DNA of 64,000 nt from assembly GCA_017531385.1 (NCBI GenBank), contig JAFXLD010000099.1, forward strand, positions 1-64,000, in the 5' to 3' direction. A program made the translations under genes and the position numbers. Positions 26,262-35,172 of this stretch are shown one piece after another; position 1 is the stretch's first letter, and each line of letters starts with the position of its first letter. The notes beneath the pieces are model-generated. The model saw nothing but the letters and a program-made list of their open reading frames with translations. It had not been told where the DNA came from and searched no databases. Origin of the DNA: Clostridia bacterium (GTDB lineage Bacteria; Bacillota; Clostridia; Oscillospirales; Acutalibacteraceae).

Positions 26262-26990
26262 TCACTTTACGGCAGTTTCACTTTCTGTGCCGTTAAGATA
26301 ATTTATAATTCCTTTACATATAGCTGTCGCCATTTGCATACGATAATCTTCATTTTTCAGTTTTTCAGTTTCTTCTGCGTTGGAAAGAAAACCGCATTCA
26401 ACCATAACAGACGGAACCGGAGAATGATAAAGCAGATATATTGATGAATCACTTTTCTTTATCTGTCGTGTGTTATCAGGTTGCAACAAAGAAACAATAC
26501 TACTTTGAATATTATGAGCAAGTTTTTCACTTTCTGTATTATTAGGAGAATAAAAAACCTGTGCTCCTTTATATTTACTTACAGAATAATAATTCAGATG
26601 AACGGATACAAAAATCGAACCAGGATTTGTTTCAATTATTTTGAGTCTGTTATGAATGTCAGAAACTTTTTTCTGCCTGATTGTATCTGCCTCAGGATCA
26701 TGTATTGAATTATCATCAGATCTGGTCATTATGGTTTTATAGCCAAGCTTTGTCAGGTACTCATTAATTTTTCTTGCAATATCAAGATTAATATACTGTT
26801 CCTGTGTACCGTCTGATGAAACAGCACCGCCATCAACACCACCATGTCCTGCATCTATTATTACTACAGGCATATTGTTGTTACCACTTTGCACCGTAAC
26901 ACCATTATCAGTATTAACTCCGACAAAAACAAGGCCGACAGCAATCACTATCATTATAAAATACGGAACAACTTTTTTCAAGCTTATCAT
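26262..26990 (-). CDS. cwlD: N-acetylmuramoyl-L-alanine amidase, CwlD-like
   Basis: A 242-residue Amidase_3 zinc enzyme that cleaves the amide between muramic acid and L-Ala. It has one N-terminal membrane helix (about 7-25), then VIIDAGHGGVDGGA with the first zinc His, the middle zinc Glu, SVHLNYYSV with the second zinc His, and a VECGFLSN catalytic Glu segment. The size and layout match CwlD, which starts muramic lactam formation in the spore cortex; this would imply a spore-forming lineage but no other spore gene is in view. Start ATG 26990 is chosen over a GTG within the AGGTGA ribosome site. Confidence 0.88.
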   Translation of the reverse strand: MISLKKVVPYFIMIVIAVGLVFVGVNTDNGVTVQSGNNNMPVVIIDAGHGGVDGGAVSSDGTQEQYINLDIARKINEYLTKLGYKTIMTRSDDNSIHDPEADTIRQKKVSDIHNRLKIIETNPGSIFVSVHLNYYSVSKYKGAQVFYSPNNTESEKLAHNIQSSIVSLLQPDNTRQIKKSDSSIYLLYHSPVPSVMVECGFLSNAEETEKLKNEDYRMQMATAICKGIINYLNGTESETAVK

Positions 26991-27048
26991 TTGAATCACC
27001 TGATATATAATTATTCTGTATTTTTTTATTTATGCTTAAAATATCAAA

Positions 27049-27069
27049 TCCGCCACCAAAGGTGGCGGA
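27049..27069 (-). terminator. Terminator of the 38-codon peptide gene
   Basis: Perfect nine-base arms TCCGCCACC and GGTGGCGGA around AAA, followed on the minus strand by TTTGATATTTT. Confidence 0.82.
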
Positions 27070-27091
27070 CTGACATAAAAGTGAATAAGAA

Positions 27092-27208
27092 TTATTCGCC
27101 CATCTGGCTGAGAAGTTCTTCAAGACCGTTAACAACAGCTGCGAAGATACCAAGGGGAAGAAGAACCTTAATCATGAACTTAAGGAGCAACTTAACGATA
27201 ACCTTCAT
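27092..27208 (-). CDS. 38-codon cationic amphipathic peptide gene
   Basis: A complete transcription unit for a 38-residue peptide: near-consensus promoter (27245-27273), 30-base leader, ATG, TAA and strong terminator (27049-27069). It begins MKVIVKLLLKFMIKVLLPLG; Lys at 2, 6, 10 and 14 is spaced one helical turn apart, giving one charged face on an otherwise hydrophobic helix; the second half has a short hydrophobic run, then Glu30, Glu31 and Glu38. All Lys codons are AAG and Leu codons mostly CTT/CTC, the pattern of highly expressed genes here such as gapA, whereas neighbours use many AAA. No Cys, no leader-cleavage motif, no transporter nearby. It could be a membrane-active or signalling peptide; no family is recognised. 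The ribosome site is weak (GGATGGA). Confidence 0.7.
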   Translation of the reverse strand: MKVIVKLLLKFMIKVLLPLGIFAAVVNGLEELLSQMGE

Positions 27209-27244
27209 TTCAAAATTCCATCCTTTCTTTATTTTGGTAATTTA

Positions 27245-27273
27245 ATTATACAATAACAAAAATGCAAAATCAA
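27245..27273 (-). promoter_or_regulatory. Sigma-A promoter of the 38-codon peptide gene
   Basis: TTGATT at 27273-27268, 17 bases, TATAAT at 27250-27245. Confidence 0.8.
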
Positions 27274-27315
27274 GAGAATTTGAAAAATTTTTTTAAAAAT
27301 TTATGAATTTTTTTA

Positions 27316-27939
27316 TCATTTTATCGTTTCAGGCTCGTCAAAAGAAATTCCATGAGTATCAACAGTTACAGATTCTATAACAACATCGCTCAAAGGCTTG
27401 TCATTGTAATCTGTTTCAACAAAAGCAATCTCATCAACAATTTTCATTCCGTCTGTAACTTTACCGAATGCAGCATACTGCCCGTCAAGATGAGGAGAAG
27501 TCTGATGTACAATAAAAAACTGACTACCGGCGGAATCATAACTATATCCACCTCTTGCCATAGATATTACACCTCTTGTATGCGCAATATCATTTTCAAA
27601 GCCGTTAACATCAAATTCACCTGCAATTGAATAACCCGGATCACCGGTGCCGTTTCCATCAGGACAACCACCCTGAATCATAAAACCTGAAATAATTCTG
27701 TGAAAAGTCAGACCATCATAGAAGCCTTTGTTTGCAAGAGAAATAAAGTTTTTTACAGTATTGGGAGCTTTATCGTAGTAAAGTTCAACCGTAATTTTGC
27801 CGTAATTTTTAACATTGATAACAGCAACGGGATTAACTGTTATATTTTCTTCCTCTGTTTTATTAACCCTACAACCTGAAAAAGCAAGTGTGCTGAATAT
27901 CATGAAACAAGCAAGAATCAAAGCTATATGTTTTTTCAT
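27316..27939 (-). CDS. Peptidyl-prolyl cis-trans isomerase, cyclophilin lipoprotein
   Basis: A 207-residue surface-anchored cyclophilin. The signal peptide ends in lipobox LAFSGC (Cys22). The catalytic domain keeps the essential residues: FHRI with the active Arg, GFMIQGG, SMARGG and SQFFIVH. It should speed proline isomerisation in secreted proteins outside the membrane. It follows a second, degenerate cyclophilin gene by 14 bases. Confidence 0.92.
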   Translation of the reverse strand: MKKHIALILACFMIFSTLAFSGCRVNKTEEENITVNPVAVINVKNYGKITVELYYDKAPNTVKNFISLANKGFYDGLTFHRIISGFMIQGGCPDGNGTGDPGYSIAGEFDVNGFENDIAHTRGVISMARGGYSYDSAGSQFFIVHQTSPHLDGQYAAFGKVTDGMKIVDEIAFVETDYNDKPLSDVVIESVTVDTHGISFDEPETIK

Positions 27940-27953
27940 AATTATGTCCTTTC

Positions 27954-28610
27954 TTAATTAAGAATAATTGTCGGCAACGGCATTTTCACACCAAAAGTCT
28001 TTACTCGTACCTTTTCAATACCGACCGGCTCTGCAACCTTTCCGTTATCATCTTTTTCGGAAGCTGCAATTTTGTCTATATTTTCAATGCCTTCAATTAC
28101 TGTTCCGAATGCTGTGAATCGGGAATCAAAATGTGTCTGATCCTTTGTCAGAATAAAAAACTGACCTGTCAGAGTGTCAGAGTTTGACGTTCTGATCATT
28201 GATACTGTGCCTCTTACATGCGAAAGATTGTTGTCAGTGACTTCATCCTGCACATAATAAGGTGCTGAGAATTCACCTTCCATCGCGCCTGTCATTACTA
28301 TACAGTTATTGCGAACATCTGTAAATCCCATTTTATCATAAATTTTTTCATCTGCAAATGCAATAAAATTAGCAACAGCATTCGGTGCAGCTTCATAGCA
28401 AAGTTCAATAACAATTTCCGAACCATCAGTCAGGGTCAGAACTGCCTGTGGATTTTTATCAATTTCGACTGTAAAAATCTCATCACCTGTCGGAAACTCA
28501 TTGTAAAATGAATCATCATAAAACTCATTCGAGTTTTCTTTATCATTTCCGCAAGCACATAATCCAAGGATCATAACCGCAATAATAAAAACACTAATTG
28601 CTTTTTTCAT
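27954..28610 (-). CDS. Degenerate cyclophilin-like lipoprotein
   Basis: A 218-residue paralogue of the gene downstream. The signal peptide ends in LCAC (lipobox Cys20), followed by an acidic linker. The cyclophilin core is recognisable (VIELCYEAAPNAVANFIAFA, GTVSMIR, GQFFIL), but the catalytic FHRI is FTDV and the MIQGG Gln is lost, so isomerase activity is doubtful; it may keep peptide binding. Its start overlaps the sugar transferase gene by 17 bases, indicating coupled translation. Confidence 0.82.
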   Translation of the reverse strand: MKKAISVFIIAVMILGLCACGNDKENSNEFYDDSFYNEFPTGDEIFTVEIDKNPQAVLTLTDGSEIVIELCYEAAPNAVANFIAFADEKIYDKMGFTDVRNNCIVMTGAMEGEFSAPYYVQDEVTDNNLSHVRGTVSMIRTSNSDTLTGQFFILTKDQTHFDSRFTAFGTVIEGIENIDKIAASEKDDNGKVAEPVGIEKVRVKTFGVKMPLPTIILN

Positions 28611-29982
28611 TGTTTTTCTCCTTATTATTATTAATTTTAAAGCCTTCAGTACTTTCTTTCATAAATATAATCTTAACCGTAAGTAAAATAAGTCTGACAT
28701 CAAGGAAAAATGAAAATTTCTGAATATAAATAAGATCAAGAAGTAACTTATCATAAGCAGTAGTGTTATATTTTCCCATCACCTGAGCATAACCGGTAAG
28801 ACCTGCTTTGACTTTCGTTCTGAATGGGAATTCAGGAATCAGCTTTGTATAAGATTCATGGTGTTCAACCCTTTCAGGTCGCGGTCCCACAAAAGACATA
28901 TCACCTTTCAGAATATTAAACAGCTGAGGTAATTCATCTAAACGTAATTTTCTGATAACATTACCGACAGGAGTTATTCTCGGGTCATTTTCTGTGGCAG
29001 GAATTACCCTATCATCTTTTTCGGCGTTGATTATCATACTTCTGAACTTGTATATTTCAAAAACTTTTTCATTAAGCGTTACTCGCTTTTGTTTGAACAA
29101 TACCGGTCCGCCATCATATATTTTTATGGCAAACGCTATTGCAATCATTATCGGTGAAGACAGAATTATACCGACAACCGAAATAATAATATCGCACAAT
29201 CTCTTAAAAAACTTCTGGCTGTCAGTCAGTGAACAATTTTTACAGATAACAAGAGGTGAATCAAACTGATCAAGTTCTTTTGCACCTCTGATAATTACAT
29301 CTGAAATTCTGGGTGGCAAATACACCTCAATGTCATTTTCATAACAGAATTTAAGAAAATCATTGCGCACATTACTTGGTATTCTGTAAATTATAACAGC
29401 CTTATAATTCAGAATTTTCTGTTTTACGTCATCAAAATTTGATCCACTTGTGTAAGTTTCAGGCAGATACTGAATCGTTTCGCAGATTTTATACTGATCT
29501 TCTCTTTCAAGAATTTTATACACAAGCTCCTCAGCTTTTTTATCACCGTAAATCAGAAGCATATCAATGGCTGATGCAAAAGATTTATTCAACTTAAAAA
29601 CAATAACAGTCCATATAACAGATATCACAATCTGAATCACAGTCATAAAAAAAACAGGATATAAAGGCAAAAATGATCTATGTATAAGACTGAGCTGAAG
29701 GTAAGCCACTACATTCAGTACACACAAGCTTATGATATGTGACAAAATAATATTGAACTGTCTGTTATAGCCGACTTTCAGAGCTCCCATTATCTTAAAG
29801 AATCCTACAACTCCGGCACAATAAAGAACTACCATAAGATAACCACCTGAATCAAGAGGGGCCGCCAACATTTTATTATATACATTAAAAAGAACATAAT
29901 AGAACGCACCTGTATGTAATGCTACAATTACAAGTGAATAGAGAAACTTAAATATGCTCTTTGCACTCTGATTCTTATTCAT
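28594..29982 (-). CDS. Polyprenyl-phosphate sugar-1-phosphate transferase (exopolysaccharide)
   Basis: A 462-residue membrane protein that starts a surface polysaccharide by moving a sugar phosphate to undecaprenyl phosphate. Four N-terminal membrane helices (about residues 15-130), a Rossmann-like CoA-binding-type middle domain, a re-entrant helix near 275, and the catalytic bacterial sugar-transferase domain with EIYKFRSM, RKLRLDELPQL, GDMSFVGPRPE and KAGLTGYAQ. This is the WcaJ/CpsE type. No other glycosyltransferase genes are adjacent; it is instead coupled to two cyclophilin lipoprotein genes. The sugar donor is unknown. Confidence 0.9.
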   Translation of the reverse strand: MNKNQSAKSIFKFLYSLVIVALHTGAFYYVLFNVYNKMLAAPLDSGGYLMVVLYCAGVVGFFKIMGALKVGYNRQFNIILSHIISLCVLNVVAYLQLSLIHRSFLPLYPVFFMTVIQIVISVIWTVIVFKLNKSFASAIDMLLIYGDKKAEELVYKILEREDQYKICETIQYLPETYTSGSNFDDVKQKILNYKAVIIYRIPSNVRNDFLKFCYENDIEVYLPPRISDVIIRGAKELDQFDSPLVICKNCSLTDSQKFFKRLCDIIISVVGIILSSPIMIAIAFAIKIYDGGPVLFKQKRVTLNEKVFEIYKFRSMIINAEKDDRVIPATENDPRITPVGNVIRKLRLDELPQLFNILKGDMSFVGPRPERVEHHESYTKLIPEFPFRTKVKAGLTGYAQVMGKYNTTAYDKLLLDLIYIQKFSFFLDVRLILLTVKIIFMKESTEGFKINNNKEKNNEKSN

Positions 29983-30005
29983 TTCTAAAATCCTTTAATT
30001 CCAAA

Positions 30006-30029
30006 AAAGGCAGCACGAATGCTACCTTT
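30006..30029 (-). terminator. Terminator after ftsH
   Basis: Nine-base arms (30006-30014, 30021-30029) with one mismatch, followed on the minus strand by a T tract TTTTTT. Confidence 0.75.
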
Positions 30030-30041
30030 CAGGCTCAATAA

Positions 30042-31943
30042 TTATTCATCAGAAGAATCTGAATTTTCTTCAATTTCAGTTACAACATTTTCTGTTGCGT
30101 TATCAACCATAAGTTTATCTTCCATAAGATCTGCAAAATCTTTTTCACCGATTTTTTCATGCTTTATGAGATATTCTGCAACAATTTCAAGCTTATCGGA
30201 ATGATCTTTCAGAAGTTCAGTGCATCTGTTGTATGCATCCATAATGATTCCGCCCACAACAGAATCAATTTTCGCCGCAACAGTTTCAGAATAATTCCGG
30301 ACATTTGAATAATCTCTGCCAAGGAAGACTTCATCATGACCTGTTCCGAAAGCAATCGGACCGAGTTCATCACTCATACCGTATTTTGTAACCATTTTAC
30401 GTGCAATATCAGATGCTCTTTCAATATCATTGGATGCTCCTGTCGATATATCACCGAAAGTAATGGCTTCGGCAACACGACCGCCAAGGAGAACAACAAT
30501 ATCCTCAAGCATACTGTTTCTGGACTTGTAAAGCTTATCTTCCGTAGGAACTGACATTGTAAAACCGCCAGCCATACCTCTCGGAACGATGGAAACCTGT
30601 CTTACAGGATCCTGAGTCTCAAGATAATATGTTGCAACAGCGTGACCTGCTTCATGGTAAGCGGTAAGTTTTTTGTCTTTTTCATTAACTTTGTGAGAAC
30701 GCTTTTCTGTTCCTACAATTACTTTAATAGAAGCTTCTTCAATTTCTGTCATTGTAATGGCACGAATTCCTTTTCTTGCTGCAAGAAGAGCTGCCTCATT
30801 AAGAAGATTTTCAAGATCAGCACCTGTGAAACCTACAGTCTGCTGAGCTATTTTTTTGAGTTCTACGTCAGGTGCAAGGGGCTTACCCTTTGCATGAACC
30901 TGAAGAATCTCTTCTCTGCCTTTGATATCAGGATAGCCAACTGTCACCTGTCTGTCAAAACGACCGGGACGAAGAAGTGCAGGGTCAAGAATGTCAGGAC
31001 GGTTTGTTGCTGCAATAACAATTACGCCATCGTTAATACCGAAACCATCCATCTCAACAAGCATCTGGTTAAGAGTCTGTTCTCTTTCATCGTGACCGCC
31101 GCCCATACCGGCACCTCTGTGTCTGCCGACGGCGTCGATTTCATCTATAAATATAATTGACGGTGATTCTTTCTTAGCCTGCTGAAAAAGGTCACGGACT
31201 CTTGATGCACCTACACCGACGTACATTTCCACAAAATCAGAACCTGAAATTGAGAAGAACGGCACATCTGCTTCACCGGCAACAGCCTTAGCAAGCAATG
31301 TTTTACCTGTACCCGGAGGACCGACAAGAAGTACACCTTTGGGAATTCTTGCACCAAGATCGCTGAATCGTTTCGGATTGCGAAGGAATTCAACAAGCTC
31401 TGCAAGTTCTTCTTTTTCTTCGTCTGCACCTGCAACATCATCAAATGTTGTTTTGTGTTTATCGTCTTTTACTTTTACACGAGCTTTGCCGAAACTGAGT
31501 GTTTTGTTATTTTCACTGCTGATGGACTGATTCATTTTTCTTATCATGAATAACATTAATGCACCAAGCACCAACATCATCAGAACGGTTGGAAGCATGC
31601 TGGTCAGCCATGAATTTGTTCTGCCGGCATTGTAATTATATTTAACACCGTTTTCTTTTGCGATATCGTGAACATCATCAATAAACAAAGATACATTAGG
31701 CACATTGTATTTGAATGTTTTGTCTTCACCATCGCTCTTTATATCATATTGAAGAACACCGCTGCTGAGGTTAAGCATATATTCCTCAACATCATTTTCC
31801 TCAAACATCCGGACTATTTCATAATACTCTTTTTTTGCTTTTTCGCTGTTCTGAGATGAAAACATCATCATAGATGCCACAAGAATAACAGGAATAAGAA
31901 TATAGGGTAAATATGAAAAAAAGCTTCTCTTATTTTTTTCCAA
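30042..31943 (-). CDS. ftsH: ATP-dependent zinc metalloprotease FtsH
   Basis: A membrane AAA protease that degrades misfolded membrane and regulatory proteins. Two membrane helices (about residues 10-28 and 100-120 of the 633-residue form) flank a small extracytoplasmic domain; the AAA module has GPPGTGKT and [11 protein letters not shown], and the protease domain has the zinc motif HEAGHA; an acidic tail ends SDSSDE. The TTG at 31943 is preferred since AAGGAGAG sits eight bases upstream; an ATG at 31985 would add 14 residues with poor ribosome-site spacing. It follows tilS, an order common in Firmicutes. Confidence 0.95.
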   Translation of the reverse strand: MEKNKRSFFSYLPYILIPVILVASMMMFSSQNSEKAKKEYYEIVRMFEENDVEEYMLNLSSGVLQYDIKSDGEDKTFKYNVPNVSLFIDDVHDIAKENGVKYNYNAGRTNSWLTSMLPTVLMMLVLGALMLFMIRKMNQSISSENNKTLSFGKARVKVKDDKHKTTFDDVAGADEEKEELAELVEFLRNPKRFSDLGARIPKGVLLVGPPGTGKTLLAKAVAGEADVPFFSISGSDFVEMYVGVGASRVRDLFQQAKKESPSIIFIDEIDAVGRHRGAGMGGGHDEREQTLNQMLVEMDGFGINDGVIVIAATNRPDILDPALLRPGRFDRQVTVGYPDIKGREEILQVHAKGKPLAPDVELKKIAQQTVGFTGADLENLLNEAALLAARKGIRAITMTEIEEASIKVIVGTEKRSHKVNEKDKKLTAYHEAGHAVATYYLETQDPVRQVSIVPRGMAGGFTMSVPTEDKLYKSRNSMLEDIVVLLGGRVAEAITFGDISTGASNDIERASDIARKMVTKYGMSDELGPIAFGTGHDEVFLGRDYSNVRNYSETVAAKIDSVVGGIIMDAYNRCTELLKDHSDKLEIVAEYLIKHEKIGEKDFADLMEDKLMVDNATENVVTEIEENSDSSDE

Positions 31944-32003
31944 AATATCTTCTCTCCTTGCATATCCGGAAATTCCGGAAAACATTCTTATTTAATATCC
32001 CCT

Positions 32004-33356
32004 TCAGGGAATTTGTATTTTGCTGATTTTAACAATATTTTCAGTTTTTTCGTCAACTGCAGCATATGCCGAAACTCCAACACCATCAATCCATAAAATA
32101 TGTTCATCATCAGCAAGCATAGGGATTCCCCATCTTTCAGATATTGATATGTTGTTTTCTCTAAACAGACTTTTCAGTGATTTTGAATGTTCAGAATTTA
32201 CATATCTGAATCTGTCACCGGCTTTTCTTGTCCGGAAAACCGAATTTAGAAGTTTATCGCTGTCAGCATAGCCGGACTGACACAACTGTCTGCTATTATA
32301 ATTCTTTATTGTTTTTTTGTCAACAGTTTCGACAGTAAGTGTATATCCGGGAAATTCATAAACAGTTTTTGACTTATCGTATTTTTCATTTATATTCACT
32401 TCAGTAAGTTTTTCATCTGCTTTATACAGGTATTTACCGTCAGAAACGATGGTGACATCCTCAGAAAGCATCAGAGCACCACCTGCAGATAAAAAGTCGC
32501 TGATAATCTTCACATGACGAAAACTTATATCTGATGCACCAAAATACTCAGCAATTTTAATGATAAGCCTGTCTCGGATAACCTTATCAAGCTGAATTAT
32601 ATCATTAATTGAAAACTTTATGTTTTTTTTAGTTTTAAAAAATGCTTCGTCGGTTTTTTCTTCAAGATATTTCTCTGAATCAGACAAAACGGAAATACAA
32701 TTTGTAAAAACAGAAAAAAAACCGGGATTTATTTCATTAAGCACAGGAAGAACATTATGTCGTATTTTGTTACGCGTATATTCATCGGAAAGATTTGTAC
32801 TGTCAGTGACATATGCAATCATCTCTTCAGCTAAATACTGCTCAATTTCTTCACGAGTACATTCACAAAGAGGTCTGATGATATTATCTCTGACAGGCGG
32901 TATACCTGTAAGGCCTTTTAAACCTGTTCCTCTTGTAAAATTGAACAGGAATGTTTCTACTGAATCATTCAGATTGTGAGCCGTCGCAATTTTTGAATTC
33001 TCAGCAATAGAATTAAAGAAGTCATATCTGAGACGTCTGCCGCATTGCTCTTCACTTTCACAGTTTTCTTTTGCAAGTTTGGGAACATCATAGTGAGCAA
33101 AAACAGATTTGATGTTGTGTTTATTACAAAAACTACGCACAAATTCTTCATCAGAATCAGCTTCAGCACCTCGTATTGAATGATTGACATGTGCACAGAT
33201 AATATTCAACTGCATCAGGCTTGAAATTTTATTGAAAAAATGAAGAAGACACATCGAATCAGCACCGCCTGAAACTGCGACAACAACAGTATCGCCGCAG
33301 GATAACATACGGTGCTTATCAATTACAGACAAGATTTTATCCTCAATTTTCTTCAT
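32004..33356 (-). CDS. tilS: tRNA(Ile)-lysidine synthetase TilS
   Basis: A 450-residue enzyme that changes the CAU anticodon of a minor tRNA-Ile to lysidine so it reads AUA. The N-terminal N-type ATP pyrophosphatase domain carries SGGADSM near residue 24, GRRLRYDFF and ATAHNLND; the C-terminal TilS domains follow (TRKAGDRFR, KSLKSLFRE). The ATG at 33356 overlaps the end of dnaB by 14 bases; a reading 30 codons longer would sit inside dnaB and lacks support. Upstream of ftsH. Confidence 0.94.
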   Translation of the reverse strand: MKKIEDKILSVIDKHRMLSCGDTVVVAVSGGADSMCLLHFFNKISSLMQLNIICAHVNHSIRGAEADSDEEFVRSFCNKHNIKSVFAHYDVPKLAKENCESEEQCGRRLRYDFFNSIAENSKIATAHNLNDSVETFLFNFTRGTGLKGLTGIPPVRDNIIRPLCECTREEIEQYLAEEMIAYVTDSTNLSDEYTRNKIRHNVLPVLNEINPGFFSVFTNCISVLSDSEKYLEEKTDEAFFKTKKNIKFSINDIIQLDKVIRDRLIIKIAEYFGASDISFRHVKIISDFLSAGGALMLSEDVTIVSDGKYLYKADEKLTEVNINEKYDKSKTVYEFPGYTLTVETVDKKTIKNYNSRQLCQSGYADSDKLLNSVFRTRKAGDRFRYVNSEHSKSLKSLFRENNISISERWGIPMLADDEHILWIDGVGVSAYAAVDEKTENIVKISKIQIP

Positions 33357-34725
33357 CTCTGTTATACTCTCTTGTAGTATATAATGTAAAATCGGCATTC
33401 CATGCAAGAGGGACTGTTCCTGTCGGACCGTGTCTGTTCTTTGCAATAATCAATTCTGCTTCATCAACTCTGATATCATCAGGCGGAACATCAGAAGAAT
33501 CCTTATAATAATCTTCTCTGTAAAGCATGAGGATTATATCTGCGTCCTGTTCAATAGAACCTGATTCACGAAGGTCTGACATCTGCGGCTTTTTCGATCT
33601 GCCTTTTTCTGTTTCTGTACGTCGTGCCAACTGTGCACAGGTAACAACAGGAATATTAAGATCTTTTGCCATCATTTTAAGGTCCCTGGTAATATCGGAA
33701 ACTTCCTGAACACGGTTGTCTGTCTTTTTGCTTGATTTCATAAGCTGAAGATAGTCGATTACAACGCAGTCAACATCTTTAAGCTGTCTTACACGGGCTT
33801 TCATTTCAGGAACAGTTATATTTGCTGTATCATCAAAATAAAGGTCAACATCAGAAAGAAAAACGCTGGCCTCAGCTATATGCTGCCATTCATCTGCTGA
33901 AAGATTACCTGTTCTGAATTTTGTACTCTGAACTCTTGCTTCAGTTGACAAAACACGCTGTGCGAGCTGTTCTTTTGACATTTCCAATGAGAAGAAAAGA
34001 ACTTTTTTCTTGCCGTACACCGCAACATTTCGAGCAATATTCAATGCAAAACTTGTTTTACCCATTGCAGGTCGTGCACCGATAATAACAAGGTCAGAAC
34101 GGTTAAGACCTGTAATGCGTTTATCAAGCTCTGAAAAACCTGTATTAAAACCTGCGTACTGATCTTTTTCAAGCTGTGAAAGATTGTAAAGATTCTGATA
34201 TACGGTTGAAATAACATCGCTGATCCTTGAAGGACCTACAACTGTTTTTCCCTGTCTGATATCATATATTCTCTGCTCTGCCATATCAAGAAGCTCATCT
34301 GCTGTCTGACCCGACTGTGATGCTGCTTCTGATATCTCACCTGCAACGAGAATAAGTGATCGTATGTAATATTTTTCACGCACAATTTTTGCGTAAGAGT
34401 CCACATTTGCCGTAGAAGGTACGATTTTTGAAAGCTGAAGAAGGTATGTTTTTCCTGATTCATTATCGTAAATTTTCTCTTTGCGAAGTGCATCAAGTAC
34501 AAGCAGAGCATCAATTTTTCCGCCATGAGATGCATCAAGACCGATAATTGTAGAAAATATAGCCTTATGCTGAGGCAGATAAAAATAATCGGGCTTGAGA
34601 ATCATAGTAACAGCAGAAATACATGACGGATCAAGCAAAATTGAACCAAGCACTGCCTGTTCAGCCTCAAGACTGAAAGGTAGCGCACCGTTATCTGTCG
34701 TCATGATTTGTGATTCGTTTGCCAT
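33343..34725 (-). CDS. dnaB: Replicative DNA helicase DnaB
   Basis: A 460-residue hexameric fork helicase (called DnaC in Bacillus). The N-terminal helical domain (SLEAEQAVLGSILLD start) joins a RecA-like motor with Walker A GARPAMGKTSFALN near residue 205, DYLQLM (Walker B region), and the Arg-finger segment SGSIEQDAD. The C-terminus ends in an acidic tail. No intein. AGGTGA precedes the ATG, three bases after rplI; the rplI-dnaB pair is standard in Firmicutes. Confidence 0.97.
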   Translation of the reverse strand: MANESQIMTTDNGALPFSLEAEQAVLGSILLDPSCISAVTMILKPDYFYLPQHKAIFSTIIGLDASHGGKIDALLVLDALRKEKIYDNESGKTYLLQLSKIVPSTANVDSYAKIVREKYYIRSLILVAGEISEAASQSGQTADELLDMAEQRIYDIRQGKTVVGPSRISDVISTVYQNLYNLSQLEKDQYAGFNTGFSELDKRITGLNRSDLVIIGARPAMGKTSFALNIARNVAVYGKKKVLFFSLEMSKEQLAQRVLSTEARVQSTKFRTGNLSADEWQHIAEASVFLSDVDLYFDDTANITVPEMKARVRQLKDVDCVVIDYLQLMKSSKKTDNRVQEVSDITRDLKMMAKDLNIPVVTCAQLARRTETEKGRSKKPQMSDLRESGSIEQDADIILMLYREDYYKDSSDVPPDDIRVDEAELIIAKNRHGPTGTVPLAWNADFTLYTTREYNRDEEN

Positions 34726-34728
34726 TTA

Positions 34729-35169
34729 TTATTCACCTGCAACTATTGAAAGTTTTGCTGAAATACCTTGATAAAGCTTGATTTCTGCTTCGTATGTGCC
34801 GAAACTCTTTATATCTTTCATTACGATTTTTCTTTTATCAATATCCAGGCCAAATTGCTTTTTGATTTCCGTTGCAACTTCTTTTGATGTAACAGAGCCG
34901 AACAATTTACCGTTTGAGCCCGCCTTTGCAACAATCTTAAGTTCTTTGCCATTTAATTTTGCAGCAGCTGCATTTGCATTTGCAATATCTGTATCGATTT
35001 TATGCTGATTTGAAGCTTCTCTGTTTTTAAGTTCTGTTATTGTCTGCGCAGAAACTTCAACAGCAAGCTTTCTGGGAAAAAGAAAGTTTCTTGCATATCC
35101 TTCTGCAACTGTTACTTTTTCACCTTTCTTACCAAGTGATTTTACATCCTGATTTAAAATAACCTCCAT
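34729..35169 (-). CDS. rplI: Ribosomal protein bL9
   Basis: A 146-residue large-subunit protein. The N-terminal rRNA-binding domain reads MEVILNQDVKSLGKKGEKVTV with GYARNFLFPRKLA, then the long connecting helix and a C-terminal globular domain. GGAGG precedes the ATG, which lies three bases after the gdpP stop, so gdpP, rplI and dnaB are tightly packed. Confidence 0.98.
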   Translation of the reverse strand: MEVILNQDVKSLGKKGEKVTVAEGYARNFLFPRKLAVEVSAQTITELKNREASNQHKIDTDIANANAAAAKLNGKELKIVAKAGSNGKLFGSVTSKEVATEIKKQFGLDIDKRKIVMKDIKSFGTYEAEIKLYQGISAKLSIVAGE

Positions 35170-35172
35170 GGG

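Noticed and set aside
27092..27208. AgrD-type signalling peptide
   Set aside because: There is no Cys or Ser in a thiolactone position, no agrB-like gene nearby, and the charge layout differs.
33343..33446. 30-codon N-terminal extension of TilS into dnaB
   Set aside because: The extension overlaps conserved dnaB codons in another frame and lacks a ribosome site; TilS homologues start near 33356.
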